Below are positions 17,949 to 29,400 of a DNA stretch of 60,576 bases, one piece after another; the first letter of the stretch is position 1; each line of letters begins with the position of its first letter. The translations under genes were made by a program, and so were the position numbers. The notes beneath the pieces are model-generated. The model was not told where the DNA came from, made no database searches, and was given only the letters and a program-made list of their open reading frames with translations. Source of the stretch: an uncultured Collinsella sp. (lineage in GTDB: Bacteria > Actinomycetota > Coriobacteriia > Coriobacteriales > Coriobacteriaceae). The stretch covers positions 1-60,576 of the forward strand of contig UQMM01000011.1 in the NCBI GenBank assembly GCA_900542165.1. Direction: 5' to 3'.

Positions 17949-18599
17949 ATGATCAAGGCTGTTATTTTTGACATGGATGGAACGCTGGTTGATACCGAGC
18001 GCCTGGGGATTAGGGCCTGGAAGGCAGGCGCCGCTGAACTGGGGCTCGCGATTGATGATGCGCTGATCCATCAGTTTATCGGTCGCACGCTACCCGATGT
18101 CATGGACATCCTCGATAAGCATTACGGAAGCCACGAAACCACCGAGGCGGTCTATGTCCGCCACAAGGAGATTCGCGACGAGATGGTCAAGACCGAGCTG
18201 GAGCTTAAGGCCGGCGCCGCCGAGTGCCTAGACGAGCTGCTGGCTGCGGGCTATCACGTGGGTCTAGCGACGTCGTCGCGCCTCGTTACGGCCGAGCGCA
18301 ACCTTAAGATGGTCGGTCTTTTTGACAAGTTTGAAACGGTAACGTGTGGCGAGGACGTCGTGCACGGCAAGCCCGACCCCGAGATGTATCTGCTCGCCTG
18401 CGAGCGCGCGGGCTTTGCTCCCGAGGAATGTGCCGTGGTCGAGGATTCGCGCAACGGCTGCGTCTCGGGCATTACGGCCGGATGTCATGTCTTTGCCGTT
18501 CCCGATATCGTGCCGCTGCCGCAGGACGTGGTGGATGGCTGCGAGGCCGTGCTCGATACGCTGTTCGATCTGGCGGCGGCGGTCAAGGCCGTGCGCTAG
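17949..18599 (+). CDS. HAD-superfamily hydrolase, beta-phosphoglucomutase-like
   Basis: The product (216 residues) has the HAD core with cap type 1. Motif I FDMDGTLVDTE holds the nucleophile and acid/base aspartates; motif II falls at LATSSR, motif III lysine at GKPDPEMY, and motif IV at VVEDSRNG. This pattern fits small sugar-phosphate phosphatases and phosphomutases; substrate unknown. I use the ATG at 17949, which directly precedes IKAVIFDMDGT; the upstream in-frame ATG at 17862 would add an unlikely tail and overlap the palindrome. Confidence 0.87.
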   Translation: MIKAVIFDMDGTLVDTERLGIRAWKAGAAELGLAIDDALIHQFIGRTLPDVMDILDKHYGSHETTEAVYVRHKEIRDEMVKTELELKAGAAECLDELLAAGYHVGLATSSRLVTAERNLKMVGLFDKFETVTCGEDVVHGKPDPEMYLLACERAGFAPEECAVVEDSRNGCVSGITAGCHVFAVPDIVPLPQDVVDGCEAVLDTLFDLAAAVKAVR

Positions 18600-18646
18600 A
18601 CAATTGCGGCGTTGAAACGAGCAATTGCTCACGTTTGCGCTTAAAC

Positions 18647-18678
18647 AAAAGGGGTCCGGCAATGGTCGGGCCTCTTTT
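18647..18678. terminator. Bidirectional terminator
   Basis: AAAAGGGGTCCG pairs with CGGGCCTCTTTT (two G-U pairs), between the convergent HAD and LacI-family genes. Confidence 0.7.
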
Positions 18679-18712
18679 GCTTGAGCGGCGACTTAGCATA
18701 CTTGCGGTCGTG

Positions 18713-19825
18713 CTATAGATACGCACCGAGGTTGATGGCCGTGGCGTCGGTCTGGCTGCTTGCCTGGGTGCTGGCGCGTTCCAGCAGGAACGGACGTACC
18801 AGTTCTTGGCGGTTGATATCCTCGGCGGCGGTGACTGCGGTGATGGTGCGCGCTGCAGAGCCGACGCGGATATGCTTGGTCTTTGCCGGGGCCTTGTTCT
18901 CGATTTGCTCCATCAGCAGTTGGACACCCTTGCGGCCAATCTCGTAGCCCGGGGGCGCTACCGTAGTGAGCGGGACCGATCCGCTCCAAGCGAGCGGGTT
19001 GCCATCGCAACCTGCTACGCGTACTTGCCCGGGTACAGAGATGCCCTTGTCGACCAGCGCCGAGATAACGCCCGAGGCCAACACGTCGGTCAGGCCGACG
19101 ACAAAATCGGGGCGTTCGTTCGCGGGGCGCTCGGCGATCTGGGTGCCGATGCCGTAGCCGTCGGCGGCGGTATTCCATTCGCCGGCGTCGATGACTTCGA
19201 TCTTGATATCGGGGTGTAGGGCGAGCGCCTTATGGATGCCAAGGACGCGCAGGGTGAGTTGCATAAATGCTGCTCTACCCACAACGGTGATATGGCGTGC
19301 ACCGCGGGCGATGGCGAGTTCGGCAATGATGCGCCCCTGGGCCTCGTTATCGGCCGCTACGTAGTAGCCGGGCTCGGAGCAATGGATGTCCAGGTGGACG
19401 ATCGGCACGGGCATCTTGGCCATGGCGGGGTGCCAATCGGGGGATGCCATGGGCTGAACCATGACGCCGGACATTTGGGTGCCCATAAAGTAACGCAGGT
19501 AATGGTCCTCGAGAATATCGTCGTTATCGGCGTTGGCGATGAGCAGGTCGTAGCCGTGCTTACGGGCCTCGTTGTGGGCGCCGCTGGCGATTTGGAGCGA
19601 AAAGCCGTGATCGAGACGGGGGAGCACCAGGCCAAAAGACTTGGTGGCGCCGCCCGCGAGCTGACGAGCGCTTTGGTTGGGCAGGTAGCCAAGGCGATTG
19701 ATGGTCTCGTTGATGAGCTTGAGGGTCTCGGGGCGTAGCTTTTCGGGGTGGTTGAGCGCGTTGGAAACCGTGCCCAGCGAAACCCCGGCCTCGCGCGCAA
19801 CGTCGCTGATTTTTACCTTTGCCAT
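18713..19825 (-). CDS. LacI-family transcriptional regulator
   Basis: The product (370 residues) is a sugar-type repressor. The N-terminal HTH with hinge (VKISDVAREAGVSLGTVSNA, then NQSARQLAGG) is classic LacI, followed by a periplasmic-binding-protein-like ligand domain. The ATG at 19825 follows AAAGGGGCC; the open frame continues upstream but through a dispersed repeat. No sugar operon is adjacent, so its targets are probably elsewhere. The divergent neighbour is glmS, which makes a link to amino-sugar metabolism possible but unproven. Confidence 0.92.
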   Translation of the reverse strand: MAKVKISDVAREAGVSLGTVSNALNHPEKLRPETLKLINETINRLGYLPNQSARQLAGGATKSFGLVLPRLDHGFSLQIASGAHNEARKHGYDLLIANADNDDILEDHYLRYFMGTQMSGVMVQPMASPDWHPAMAKMPVPIVHLDIHCSEPGYYVAADNEAQGRIIAELAIARGARHITVVGRAAFMQLTLRVLGIHKALALHPDIKIEVIDAGEWNTAADGYGIGTQIAERPANERPDFVVGLTDVLASGVISALVDKGISVPGQVRVAGCDGNPLAWSGSVPLTTVAPPGYEIGRKGVQLLMEQIENKAPAKTKHIRVGSAARTITAVTAAEDINRQELVRPFLLERASTQASSQTDATAINLGAYL

Positions 19826-19880
19826 AGCGGCCCCTTTGATGCGTTTCAAGTACAAGCCAGATTGTAGCATCCCAAACCTA

Positions 19881-19926
19881 CCAAAAAGGGATAGGTTTAT
19901 TTTGGCAGGTTTTATCTGGGGAAACG
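19881..19926. repeat. Dispersed REP-like repeat, copy 2 (inverted)
   Basis: This is the reverse complement of copy 1 at 16777-16822, with 45 of 46 bases matching. It sits between the LacI gene and glmS. Confidence 0.8.
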
Positions 19927-19940
19927 CTGTTGCCAACGCG

Positions 19941-19975
19941 ACCACCACGAAGGGGGCAGGCACCTTTGTGGTGGT
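19941..19975. repeat. Imperfect 13-bp inverted repeat
   Basis: ACCACCACGAAGG (19941-19953) pairs with CCTTTGTGGTGGT (19963-19975), one mismatch, around GGGCAGGCA. It abuts REP-like copy 2 and may be another member of the palindromic repeat class. Confidence 0.55.
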
Positions 19976-20003
19976 TTGGACCGGCTGGACGTGTGTGCAT
20001 CGG

Positions 20004-20027
20004 GTGGTATCTAAGTTGAGATACCAC
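20004..20027. promoter_or_regulatory. Candidate operator upstream of glmS
   Basis: GTGGTATCT and AGATACCAC form a perfect 9-bp inverted repeat with a 6-base spacer. A third half-site, TGGTATATC, follows at 20031-20039. The half-site resembles the TGGTATA words bound by GntR/HutC-type amino-sugar regulators such as NagR; that link is inference. Confidence 0.45.
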
Positions 20028-20137
20028 ATCTGGTATATCAGCTTGCGCCTGCGTGAGTACAATACTCGAACGTTATGCGTCTCAGCGCCCCTTGTGCGTG
20101 GACGTCTTGCAGTCACGCGAACGAAGGGATTTATCTT

Positions 20138-21985
<1,848 letters not shown>

Positions 21986-22008
21986 TTGGTTCCGCCGTTC
22001 TAGCGACT

Positions 22009-22048
22009 AAGGCTCGGCTCCGCATCAAGACGGAGCCGAGCCTTTTTT
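22009..22048 (+). terminator. glmS terminator
   Basis: AAGGCTCGGCTCCG pairs perfectly with CGGAGCCGAGCCTT and runs into T6. Confidence 0.9.
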
Positions 22049-22056
22049 GCATTTGA

Positions 22057-22095
22057 CCAGATAAAACCTGCCAAAATGAACCTGTCCCTTTTTGG
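22057..22095. repeat. Dispersed REP-like repeat, copy 3
   Basis: This 39-base sequence differs from copy 1 at one base, in the same orientation. Here the hairpin AACCTGCCAAAA...TTTTTGGCAGGTT is perfect. It ends just before the stop codon of the GntR gene. Confidence 0.8.
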
Positions 22096-22099
22096 CAGG

Positions 22100-22801
22100 T
22101 TAGCGGAGCTTGCTGGTCTCGAAGTACTCGGGGAACTGGTCCAGAACCTCGGTCTGGTTGCGGAACATCATATGCAGGTGCTTGCTAACCAAAAAGCTCG
22201 CTTCGATGGGGTCGCGACCGGCGATAGCGCGGCGAATCTGCTTGTGTTCGTTCACGATGTCCTGATTGTCGAGAACCTGCGTGGCAGCGCGCAGCCAGCG
22301 GAAGCGCTCCAGGTCGGCATTGGTCTCTTCGAGCCACGACCACACGGTGCTGCGACATGCGATGCTAAAAATCATGTGATGCATGAGGTTGTCGCTCAAA
22401 AAGAAGCCGATGCGATCCTCTTCGGCCATGGCCTTTTCCTGCAGCACGATGGCGCGGTCGAGCTGCTCGATGCCGGCCGACGTGGCGCGCGCACAGCACT
22501 CCACAATCACCTGCTTTTCCAGATGCTCGCGGATGTAACAGGCACTCTCGGCAAGGGTGAGGTTGATGGGTGAGACGTAGGTGCCGCTTTGGGGCACGGT
22601 GCGCACCAGGCCTTCCTGCGCCAAGCGAACCAAAGCCTCGCGCACAGGGGTGCGCCCCATATCCAGGTCGTCGCAAAGTTGCTTGACGCCCAGCTTTTCG
22701 CCCGGCTTGTAGTCCAGGTAGACGATTTTGCGTCGAATGGTGTGGTAGGACTGGTCCTGTAGGCTCGTTTCCTGCTCGCCGACGTGCATCGATTCTTCCA
22801 T
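22100..22801 (-). CDS. GntR-family (FCD) transcriptional regulator
   Basis: The product (233 residues) has an N-terminal winged helix (GVKQLCDDLDMGRTPVREAL is the recognition segment) and a C-terminal all-helical FCD ligand-binding domain with spaced histidines and aspartates for metal or acid ligands. I prefer the ATG at 22801, which follows GCGAGGCGCT; another ATG at 22831 has no ribosome site. It is divergent from the YeiH-type transporter, so it may regulate that gene in response to an organic acid or sulfonate. Confidence 0.88.
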   Translation of the reverse strand: MEESMHVGEQETSLQDQSYHTIRRKIVYLDYKPGEKLGVKQLCDDLDMGRTPVREALVRLAQEGLVRTVPQSGTYVSPINLTLAESACYIREHLEKQVIVECCARATSAGIEQLDRAIVLQEKAMAEEDRIGFFLSDNLMHHMIFSIACRSTVWSWLEETNADLERFRWLRAATQVLDNQDIVNEHKQIRRAIAGRDPIEASFLVSKHLHMMFRNQTEVLDQFPEYFETSKLR

Positions 22802-22994
22802 AGCGCCTCGCAACTGTTCTATCAAACTCATATGTCAGTTGTTAATTATGCCGCGAATCAGCTCTCCGCGGTGGGTAATTCGGCTGTCGCCCGAGAACTA
22901 TTGCGGCATCTTAATCTGTGTTTGCGCAAGGCTGCGCTCAATGTTGCCGTATCATAAGCCGTCGCAAACGTGAAAGAGAAAGAAGGAATCCCAT

Positions 22995-24029
22995 ATGCAC
23001 CTGGCAAATATCGTACGCGAGCGCTGGAAGGGTGTCTCGTTCTGCCTGATCATCGCTATCCCCGCAACGCTGCTCGGCAAACAGATTGAGGTGGTCGGTG
23101 GGCCGGTATTCGCCATCCTCTTTGGCATGGTCCTGGCGCTCGTCTTTCCCAAGAATCGTCGCGAACAGCTCGCCGCCGGCGTCACCTATACGTCCAAAAA
23201 AGTCTTGCAGTACGCGGTTATCCTGCTTGGCTTTGGCATGAACCTCTCCCAGATTCTGTCCAAGGGCGCCCAGTCGCTGCCGATTATCGTGGCGACGATC
23301 TCGACCTCGCTTGTCATCGCCTTTGTGCTCTGCCGCGTTATGAACGTGCCGGGCAAGATCGCGACGCTTGTAGGTGTGGGTTCGTCGATTTGCGGCGGTT
23401 CGGCCATCGCTGCGACCGCGCCCGTCATCGATGCCGACGATCGCGAGATTGCCCAGGCCATTTCGGTCATCTTCCTGTTTAACGTTATCGCGGCGCTCGT
23501 GTTTCCGACGCTCGGCGGCATGCTCGGGCTGACCAACGAGGGCTTTGGCCTGTTTGCCGGTACCGCCATCAACGACACCTCGTCCGTAACGGCTGCGGCG
23601 AGCGCCTGGGACAGTATGCATCCCGGCGCCAATGTGCTCGAGAGCGCCACGGTGGTCAAGCTCACCAGGACGCTGGCCATTATTCCCATCACGTTGGTTC
23701 TCGCATGCTGGCAGATGCATCTGGCGCGCAAGGCCGGCGGTGACGCCAAAAGCACGTTCTCCCTTAAACGTGCGTTTCCCATGTTTGTGCTGTTCTTTGT
23801 GCTGGCGAGCGTGATCACTACGGTGTTTCAGCTTCCCGCGTCCATTACGGCGCCCATCAAGGAGTTGTCGAAGTTCTTTATTGTGATGGCCATGGCGGCT
23901 ATTGGTTTTAATACCGATATCGTCGAGCTGGTCAAAAAGGGCGGCAAGCCCATCGCGCTGGGCTTTTGCTGCTGGATTGGCATTGCGTGCATGAGTTTGG
24001 GGGTGCAGCACGTGCTGGGAATCTGGTAG
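22995..24029 (+). CDS. YeiH/UPF0324 family putative sulfate exporter
   Basis: The product (344 residues) is a polytopic membrane protein of about ten segments. Family hallmarks include LQYAVILLGFGMNLSQI, the glycine-rich VGVGSSICGGSAIAA and GTAINDTSSVTAA. Relatives are annotated as putative sulfate exporters and often linked to taurine or sulfonate breakdown, but direct transport evidence is thin. The ATG at 22995 follows AAGAAGGAATCCC. The divergent GntR regulator is probably its controller. Confidence 0.88.
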   Translation: MHLANIVRERWKGVSFCLIIAIPATLLGKQIEVVGGPVFAILFGMVLALVFPKNRREQLAAGVTYTSKKVLQYAVILLGFGMNLSQILSKGAQSLPIIVATISTSLVIAFVLCRVMNVPGKIATLVGVGSSICGGSAIAATAPVIDADDREIAQAISVIFLFNVIAALVFPTLGGMLGLTNEGFGLFAGTAINDTSSVTAAASAWDSMHPGANVLESATVVKLTRTLAIIPITLVLACWQMHLARKAGGDAKSTFSLKRAFPMFVLFFVLASVITTVFQLPASITAPIKELSKFFIVMAMAAIGFNTDIVELVKKGGKPIALGFCCWIGIACMSLGVQHVLGIW

Positions 24030-24082
24030 AGAAGTAGCTTATTCGCGTGCTGGTTGCTGGTGAGCGCATGCCTGCGGTGGAG

Positions 24083-24145
24083 CGATAGGAGCTCTTGCGG
24101 GTATGGCTTGTCCGCAGGTTTATAAGTCCCGAAGAGCTCTTATCG
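24083..24145. repeat. Imperfect nested inverted repeat after the YeiH gene
   Basis: Arms CGATAGGAGCTCTT (24083-24096) and AAGAGCTCTTATCG (24132-24145) differ from perfect pairing at one base and enclose a smaller TGCGG/CCGCA hairpin. There is no T run. It lies between genes on the same strand and may stabilise or end the upstream transcript. Confidence 0.5.
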
Positions 24146-24295
24146 CCCCGCCAGGATGGCGATGCGGGGCAACACCTATACTCGCAGGACGGCGCTTTCT
24201 GCCCTATAGTGTTTGGTGAGCAATATCGTTCAATTTTGAAACACTCGGTCGTGCGACCGTCGGCGGTTGCACGTCGCCGCGGACAGGGGCAAATC

Positions 24296-25513
24296 ATGGA
24301 TAGCAATGCCAAACTGAACATCTTGACCGATGCCCTAGCTGCCGCCGGGGCCTCGGCATTGGCAATCGATGCGCATGGGGACGTCGCGATCTCGACCATG
24401 AATGACGCGGCGCTTGAGCGGGATGTGGCAGCTTTTATTGCCGAACGCCTCGACCGTATAGGAGACGGCGCGCGTCTGGTTATGGGACATGCGGGTACGC
24501 GCCTGAGCCTGACCGTTCGCCCCACCGACAAAGAGGGCGGGGGCCTTTGGGTCGTCGTGGTCCGCGAGGTGCGCGGTGCCGCGGCGCATGCGGGCATCGA
24601 GTGGCTCAACGCCGACGAAGTTGAGGCCCGCTACGAATCGAGCGCGTACGGCATCGTTGAGGGTGCCGCTGCGGTAGCTGCACCGGTTGCCGAGAGCTAC
24701 GCGCGCGGTGTGCCCCTTATGCTCGAGGGCGAGCTGGGAGCGGGTCAGGTCGAGATCGCCAAGCGCCTCTATCTGGACGGTCCTTTTGCCGATCAGCCCT
24801 TTGTTTCCGTCGCGCTCGATGAGCTCACCGAGCGCGGTTGGCGCCATGTGCTCAAAAGCTCCGAATCGCCGCTGTTCCAAACGGGGCTGACACTTTGCAT
24901 TGAGGGATGGAATGCGGTTGGCCCCCAGCGCCTTCGCGAGCTCGTTTCCACGATGGCCGACACCGCGTTGGCGACGCGCTGTCATGTGGTGCTGACGGCG
25001 AATGACATGCCGGGCGGCAGCGAAAGTGATCAAGCCGCCTTTGTGACCGAGCGCTTCGCCTGTGCGGTGAGCGTGGCGCCGGCAATCGCCGAGCAGGGAG
25101 CCGCGTCGACGAAGGTCGCGCGCTATTTGGAATATCTCGCTGATGCATTTGGGACGGCAGTGCCCACGCTGTCTGCCACGGCGACGAAGACGCTCGATGC
25201 TTACCGCTGGCCGCGCAATTATCTGCAGCTCCGCGAGGTCTCGGAACGACTGTATATATTGGTGGGGGCGGGCACGGTGGACCGTGCTGTGGCGGAGGAA
25301 GTGCTCGCCCAAGAGGACGTGATTAAGACCGCAACCTTTGGCGCCCCGACACTCGAAAGCGACCTGTATATCCTGCGACCGCTGATCGATACCGAGCGAG
25401 ATATCGCGCATCTGGTTGTAGACCATCTCCATGGCAACCGAACCCGTGCGGCGGAGGTGCTGGGCATAAGCCGAACAACGCTGTGGCGCTTGCTGAAGGA
25501 CGATGACCGTTGA
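24296..25513 (+). CDS. Degenerate sigma54-activator-like regulator with Fis-type HTH
   Basis: The product (405 residues) has a middle domain that follows the bacterial enhancer-binding AAA+ fold but is eroded. The Walker A position reads GELGAGQVEIAKRLY, the Walker B position reads LTLCIEGWN without the DE pair, and no GAFTGA loop is present, while YRWPRNYLQLREV keeps the classic EBP end motif. The C-terminus NRTRAAEVLGISRTTLWRLL is a clear Fis-type HTH. It probably binds DNA but neither hydrolyses ATP nor contacts sigma54. The ATG at 24296 follows ACAGGGGC. Its targets are unknown. Confidence 0.75.
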   Translation: MDSNAKLNILTDALAAAGASALAIDAHGDVAISTMNDAALERDVAAFIAERLDRIGDGARLVMGHAGTRLSLTVRPTDKEGGGLWVVVVREVRGAAAHAGIEWLNADEVEARYESSAYGIVEGAAAVAAPVAESYARGVPLMLEGELGAGQVEIAKRLYLDGPFADQPFVSVALDELTERGWRHVLKSSESPLFQTGLTLCIEGWNAVGPQRLRELVSTMADTALATRCHVVLTANDMPGGSESDQAAFVTERFACAVSVAPAIAEQGAASTKVARYLEYLADAFGTAVPTLSATATKTLDAYRWPRNYLQLREVSERLYILVGAGTVDRAVAEEVLAQEDVIKTATFGAPTLESDLYILRPLIDTERDIAHLVVDHLHGNRTRAAEVLGISRTTLWRLLKDDDR

Positions 25514-25597
25514 GCGAGGCGCCCATGACCGCGCGCGACGCGTGTGCTACAGTCCAAAGCGTTATTGTTTCGATTTGGTTACGGCGTGCGAGGGCAT

Positions 25598-26173
25598 ATG
25601 GCTGAGACTTCAAAACCGAGCCGCAGAAGGCGGAGTGCCGCGCCGGTCAACCGACGCACGACATCGGTGACGTGGGGCAAACACGCCTCGGGGTTTGATG
25701 GCTCGTTCAAACGCACTAAATACGGCTATCCTTCGGCAAGCGCCCGCTTGGCCATGCAGGCAGAGTCCTCGTTGTGGGGCCGCAAACGCGTGGTGGGCTC
25801 AAAGCTCAAGCACGACGGAACGCTCGGTTACATCAGCCGCGGGGCGGCTCGTCGCAGCGGACTCAATCCGGCTGGTTGGCATCGTTATGTTCCGATCGCG
25901 GTCGTCGTTGCAGTGATCGTCATCGCACTCGCTGCGCTTGGCTACGCCGGCGGTGGCGCCAACTTGGACGCAGTGTTTAAATCGCCCGAGCTCGCGCATG
26001 CAGGCACAGAAGTTGTCGAGGGCGCTCAGGCCCAGATGGGCGTCGCGCCCCAGCGCGGCATCGTTGCGGCGGCCACCACCATTGCAGATGCTCAAAAGGA
26101 CGAGGGCGAACAGGGCAGCGAAGCCGAAACGACTCAAACGAACGAAACGACGACAACGGCGACGTCAATATAA
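25598..26173 (+). CDS. Hypothetical membrane protein
   Basis: The product (191 residues) is of unknown function. A basic, R/K/S-rich N-terminal region of 95 residues precedes one hydrophobic segment at about 99-117 (VPIAVVVAVIVIALAALGYA), then an A/E/T-rich tail ending in a run of threonines. The charge pattern places the N-terminus inside. The tail looks disordered. The ATG at 25598 follows GAGGGCAT. No domain is recognised. Confidence 0.6.
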   Translation: MAETSKPSRRRRSAAPVNRRTTSVTWGKHASGFDGSFKRTKYGYPSASARLAMQAESSLWGRKRVVGSKLKHDGTLGYISRGAARRSGLNPAGWHRYVPIAVVVAVIVIALAALGYAGGGANLDAVFKSPELAHAGTEVVEGAQAQMGVAPQRGIVAAATTIADAQKDEGEQGSEAETTQTNETTTTATSI

Positions 26174-26265
26174 GTTGCGAGTGGGGTAGCCGGCTAAACC
26201 CAGTTCAGCTCACAAAGGGTCCGCAAGCAGACTTATTCCGTAAAGTACAAGTGATAGAACTACCG

Positions 26266-26287
26266 TTGACAGGTTGGTCAATTGACC
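26266..26287. promoter_or_regulatory. Palindrome and -35-like box upstream of the surface protein
   Basis: TTGACA at 26266-26271 is followed by a perfect 12-base palindrome GGTCAATTGACC at 26276-26287. I could not find a convincing -10 box at standard spacing, so the promoter is tentative; the palindrome is a fair operator candidate. The whole 26174-26452 gap holds no gene. Confidence 0.4.
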
Positions 26288-26452
26288 GCCACGGCGCAGA
26301 GAGCCTAAAATTGATTCTAACTATAGGGGATTTCTCTCGATGTCGAGTACATCGGCGCGGGTCGCCCTCATAGCCGCTTAGGATGTTGGCGCTGCTCCGG
26401 CATTCGAGGCTCGATGTCGGACGTCAATAACGACGGAAAGGAAGGTGACGGG

Positions 26453-29400
26453 ATGCGTAGATCTGCATTGGGCCGCAAAGCGCTTACGGTGCTGGTTTCG
26501 GCCACGATGGTTGTTTCGATGATGCCAACGGCGGCTTTGGCCGACGCCGTGGGCGCTGGCGAAACGCCTACAGAGCAATCCCAAGTCAAGAAAAATGAGC
26601 CGGGGGGGTGACTCCGAAAAGGTAACCGACGCTGATTCGGTTGATAACGGCACCAGCGAGGACGCTGCTAACGGGCAGACGACTACCGAGCAGGGGCCGA
26701 CTACTCAGACTGGCGATAATTCGCAGCAGGGGACTGAGCCCCAGGAGCCTGCGGCTGCAGAGATCGCCGAGGTCAATGGGACTAATTATCCCACGTTGCA
26801 GGCAGCAATTGACGCCGCGCCGCGCAAGGCAACGGTGAAGCTGCTGACTGACACGACGGAGAACGTCACAATCTCCACGAACTATGTCACGCTCGACCTG
26901 AACGGCCACACCCTTAACGGCAGTACGGGCGCGCGCAAGCCGGCGCTGACGGTTACGGCCAGGGTCTACGTCACGGACTCCAGCGCGGCCCAGACCGGTA
27001 CCATCATGCGTGAGGACACCGCAGAGAACTCCGGCGTTTCTTCCCACTACGTCATCGACGTTCAGGGTGGCAATAGCGGCTGGCTGTTCTTCCAGAGCGG
27101 CAACGTCAAGAACGACAGCGGCGCTGGTGGAACGAAGGGCGCGTCCCTTGTTCGCGTTGGCGACGACAGCAAGCCCGGCGTACCTGGTTTGACTATTAGC
27201 GGCGGCACGTTCACGCAGGATAACTTCATCGTCCTTAAGTGCGACCACGGCAACCTCTACGTCAAGGGCGGTATCATTAATTCTGCGAACAGCTATGCGA
27301 TCCAGAACTGGAAGAACGCCACCATCAAGGACAACGCGGTCATCAACGGCAACGTCTCTACGTGGACGTACGGCGGAGGCGGCTCTGACCTTCAGATCCA
27401 GGGCGGCACCGTCAACGGCGATATCGAGTCGGTGACTTACGACGGCGCCGAGGGCAAGGCAGCGAAGGTCGCCATCACCGGCGGCACGGTCAACGGCTCA
27501 CTGTACACGATTGACTACAGCGCAGGCACCACCACCGATGACCCCACGAAGGCGGCGATCGAGGTCACGGCTGGCACGTTCAGCACCGATCCGTCTCGCT
27601 ACCTGGTTGAAGGCTCCACTGTTGCCAAGAGCGAAGACGGCACGTTTGGCGTGGCAAAGGCCTACCTTGCTCAGGTTGGCGAAACCAGCTACTACACCAT
27701 GGACGAGGCGTTCAAGGCTCAAACCAAAAGTGGTGAAGCCATCACTTTGCTGCGCGACTACACCACGGGCAGTACCTTCAACTCTGGAACCGTTGCTCGC
27801 GTGGTTGACCTGAACGGCCATACCTGGACGTGCACGGGAACCGACGCGAACTCCGCGGCGTTCGAGATCAATTACCCCAACGCATCGCTCACGGTGAAGA
27901 ACGGCAAGGTTGTCAGCTCGCAGCTCGTCGGCCTGATTCCGTCTGCCTCGGGCGGCACCATCACGTACGACAACTCCACCCTTACATTCGAGGGCGTTGA
28001 GGCCTCTACCACCGCTACGAGCGGCATCGAGACGAACGGCAACAACACGAACGACACCGTTGTCCTGAAGAACAGCACGCTCAACGTTCCCAACGGCTTC
28101 GGCATTTACTTCCCCAGCAGCGGAACGCTGACTATCGACAACTCCAAGATCAACGCGAAGACGATGGGTGCGCAGGTGTGCTCGGGCAGCCTGAACGTTA
28201 ACGCCGGTAGCGCGATCACCGTGTCGGGCGATCCGGTTGCGAAGACCGAGAACGACGGTGCTATCCAGGACGGCGCGGCAATCTCCGTTGTCAACCGCCC
28301 TGGCTACAAGGGCCTTGGTAAGGTTGCCATCACCGGCGGCACCTTCACGGCGAAGGCTGGCAATGCGGCTCTTAAGGCCTACACCTGGGATTCCTCGACG
28401 AAGCAGGAGTCGGCTTTCGACAACTCCGCTAATACGGTTGCCGTTTCCGGCGGCACGTTCTCGTCCGCCGTCTCCGCCGACCTGTGTGCGGAAGGTTATG
28501 CGCCTGTCAAGAGCGAAGATGGCACTTACGGCGTGAAGGGACGTGGCACTAAGGACCGCCCCTACACGCTGGCTGAGCTGGATGCTATGACCCGCGCAGA
28601 TTACGTCGCCGCACAGAAAGCATTGGGCGGCACCATGTACGTCGAGGTGGGTAACTATTCCTACGACAAGGACGGCGTACTGGGCAACGGCGTGCGCAAG
28701 GATACCCCGGGCCAGAACCCCGATCATTCCAAGCTCAACTCCTACGGCGAGAACGGCTATCTGAATGAGAACAGCGATGGCGCCAATGGCAAGAACATTG
28801 TGTTTGTCAATGGCAGTATCACCAGCCGTGCTAAGGGCTACACCGACATCGACAACATCGGTACTTCCCTGCTGCTGGCGGTGCCCGCCTACACCAATGT
28901 GACGTTCGAGGGTATTACCTTCAACAACGTCATGAGCTTCAACTACCAGCTGTATACCTTCCCGTGGAGTCAGTTGGGCGAGCTGAAGTTCGACGGCTGC
29001 ACGTTTAACGGCATCATCGTGGGCGCTATCGCGGCTCAGACGCTGACGTTCAACGGCTGCACATTTACGAATTATACTAATACTGCCAGTGCCAACAACT
29101 CCAACCCCACGTGGATCCGGCCTGCCTACGGCAACTGGACCGCGGGCGACAACAAGGGTCAGGGCGACAACTTCCAGTCCCTGACCAGGATCAACTTCAC
29201 CAACAATACCGTTACCAGCACCCGCCCCGTGAAGTTCGAGAACATTTCCCAGTGGGATATCAGGAGCAAGGTCACCGTCACCAACAATATCTTCGACATC
29301 AGCCCGCAGGGTGGCGATACGGCGATCAAGAATGTCGGCTTGTATCTTGGCGCGCACAAGAATACAAATGCGTTTGACCTCGTGGCGGATGGCAACACCA

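Noticed and set aside
20028..20137. glmS ribozyme upstream of glmS
   Set aside because: The leader is too short and lacks the conserved core.
27498..29357. A 619-codon minus-strand open frame opposite the surface protein
   Set aside because: It is an antisense shadow produced by repetitive, GC-rich codons of the surface gene; the sense strand has recognisable repeat structure.
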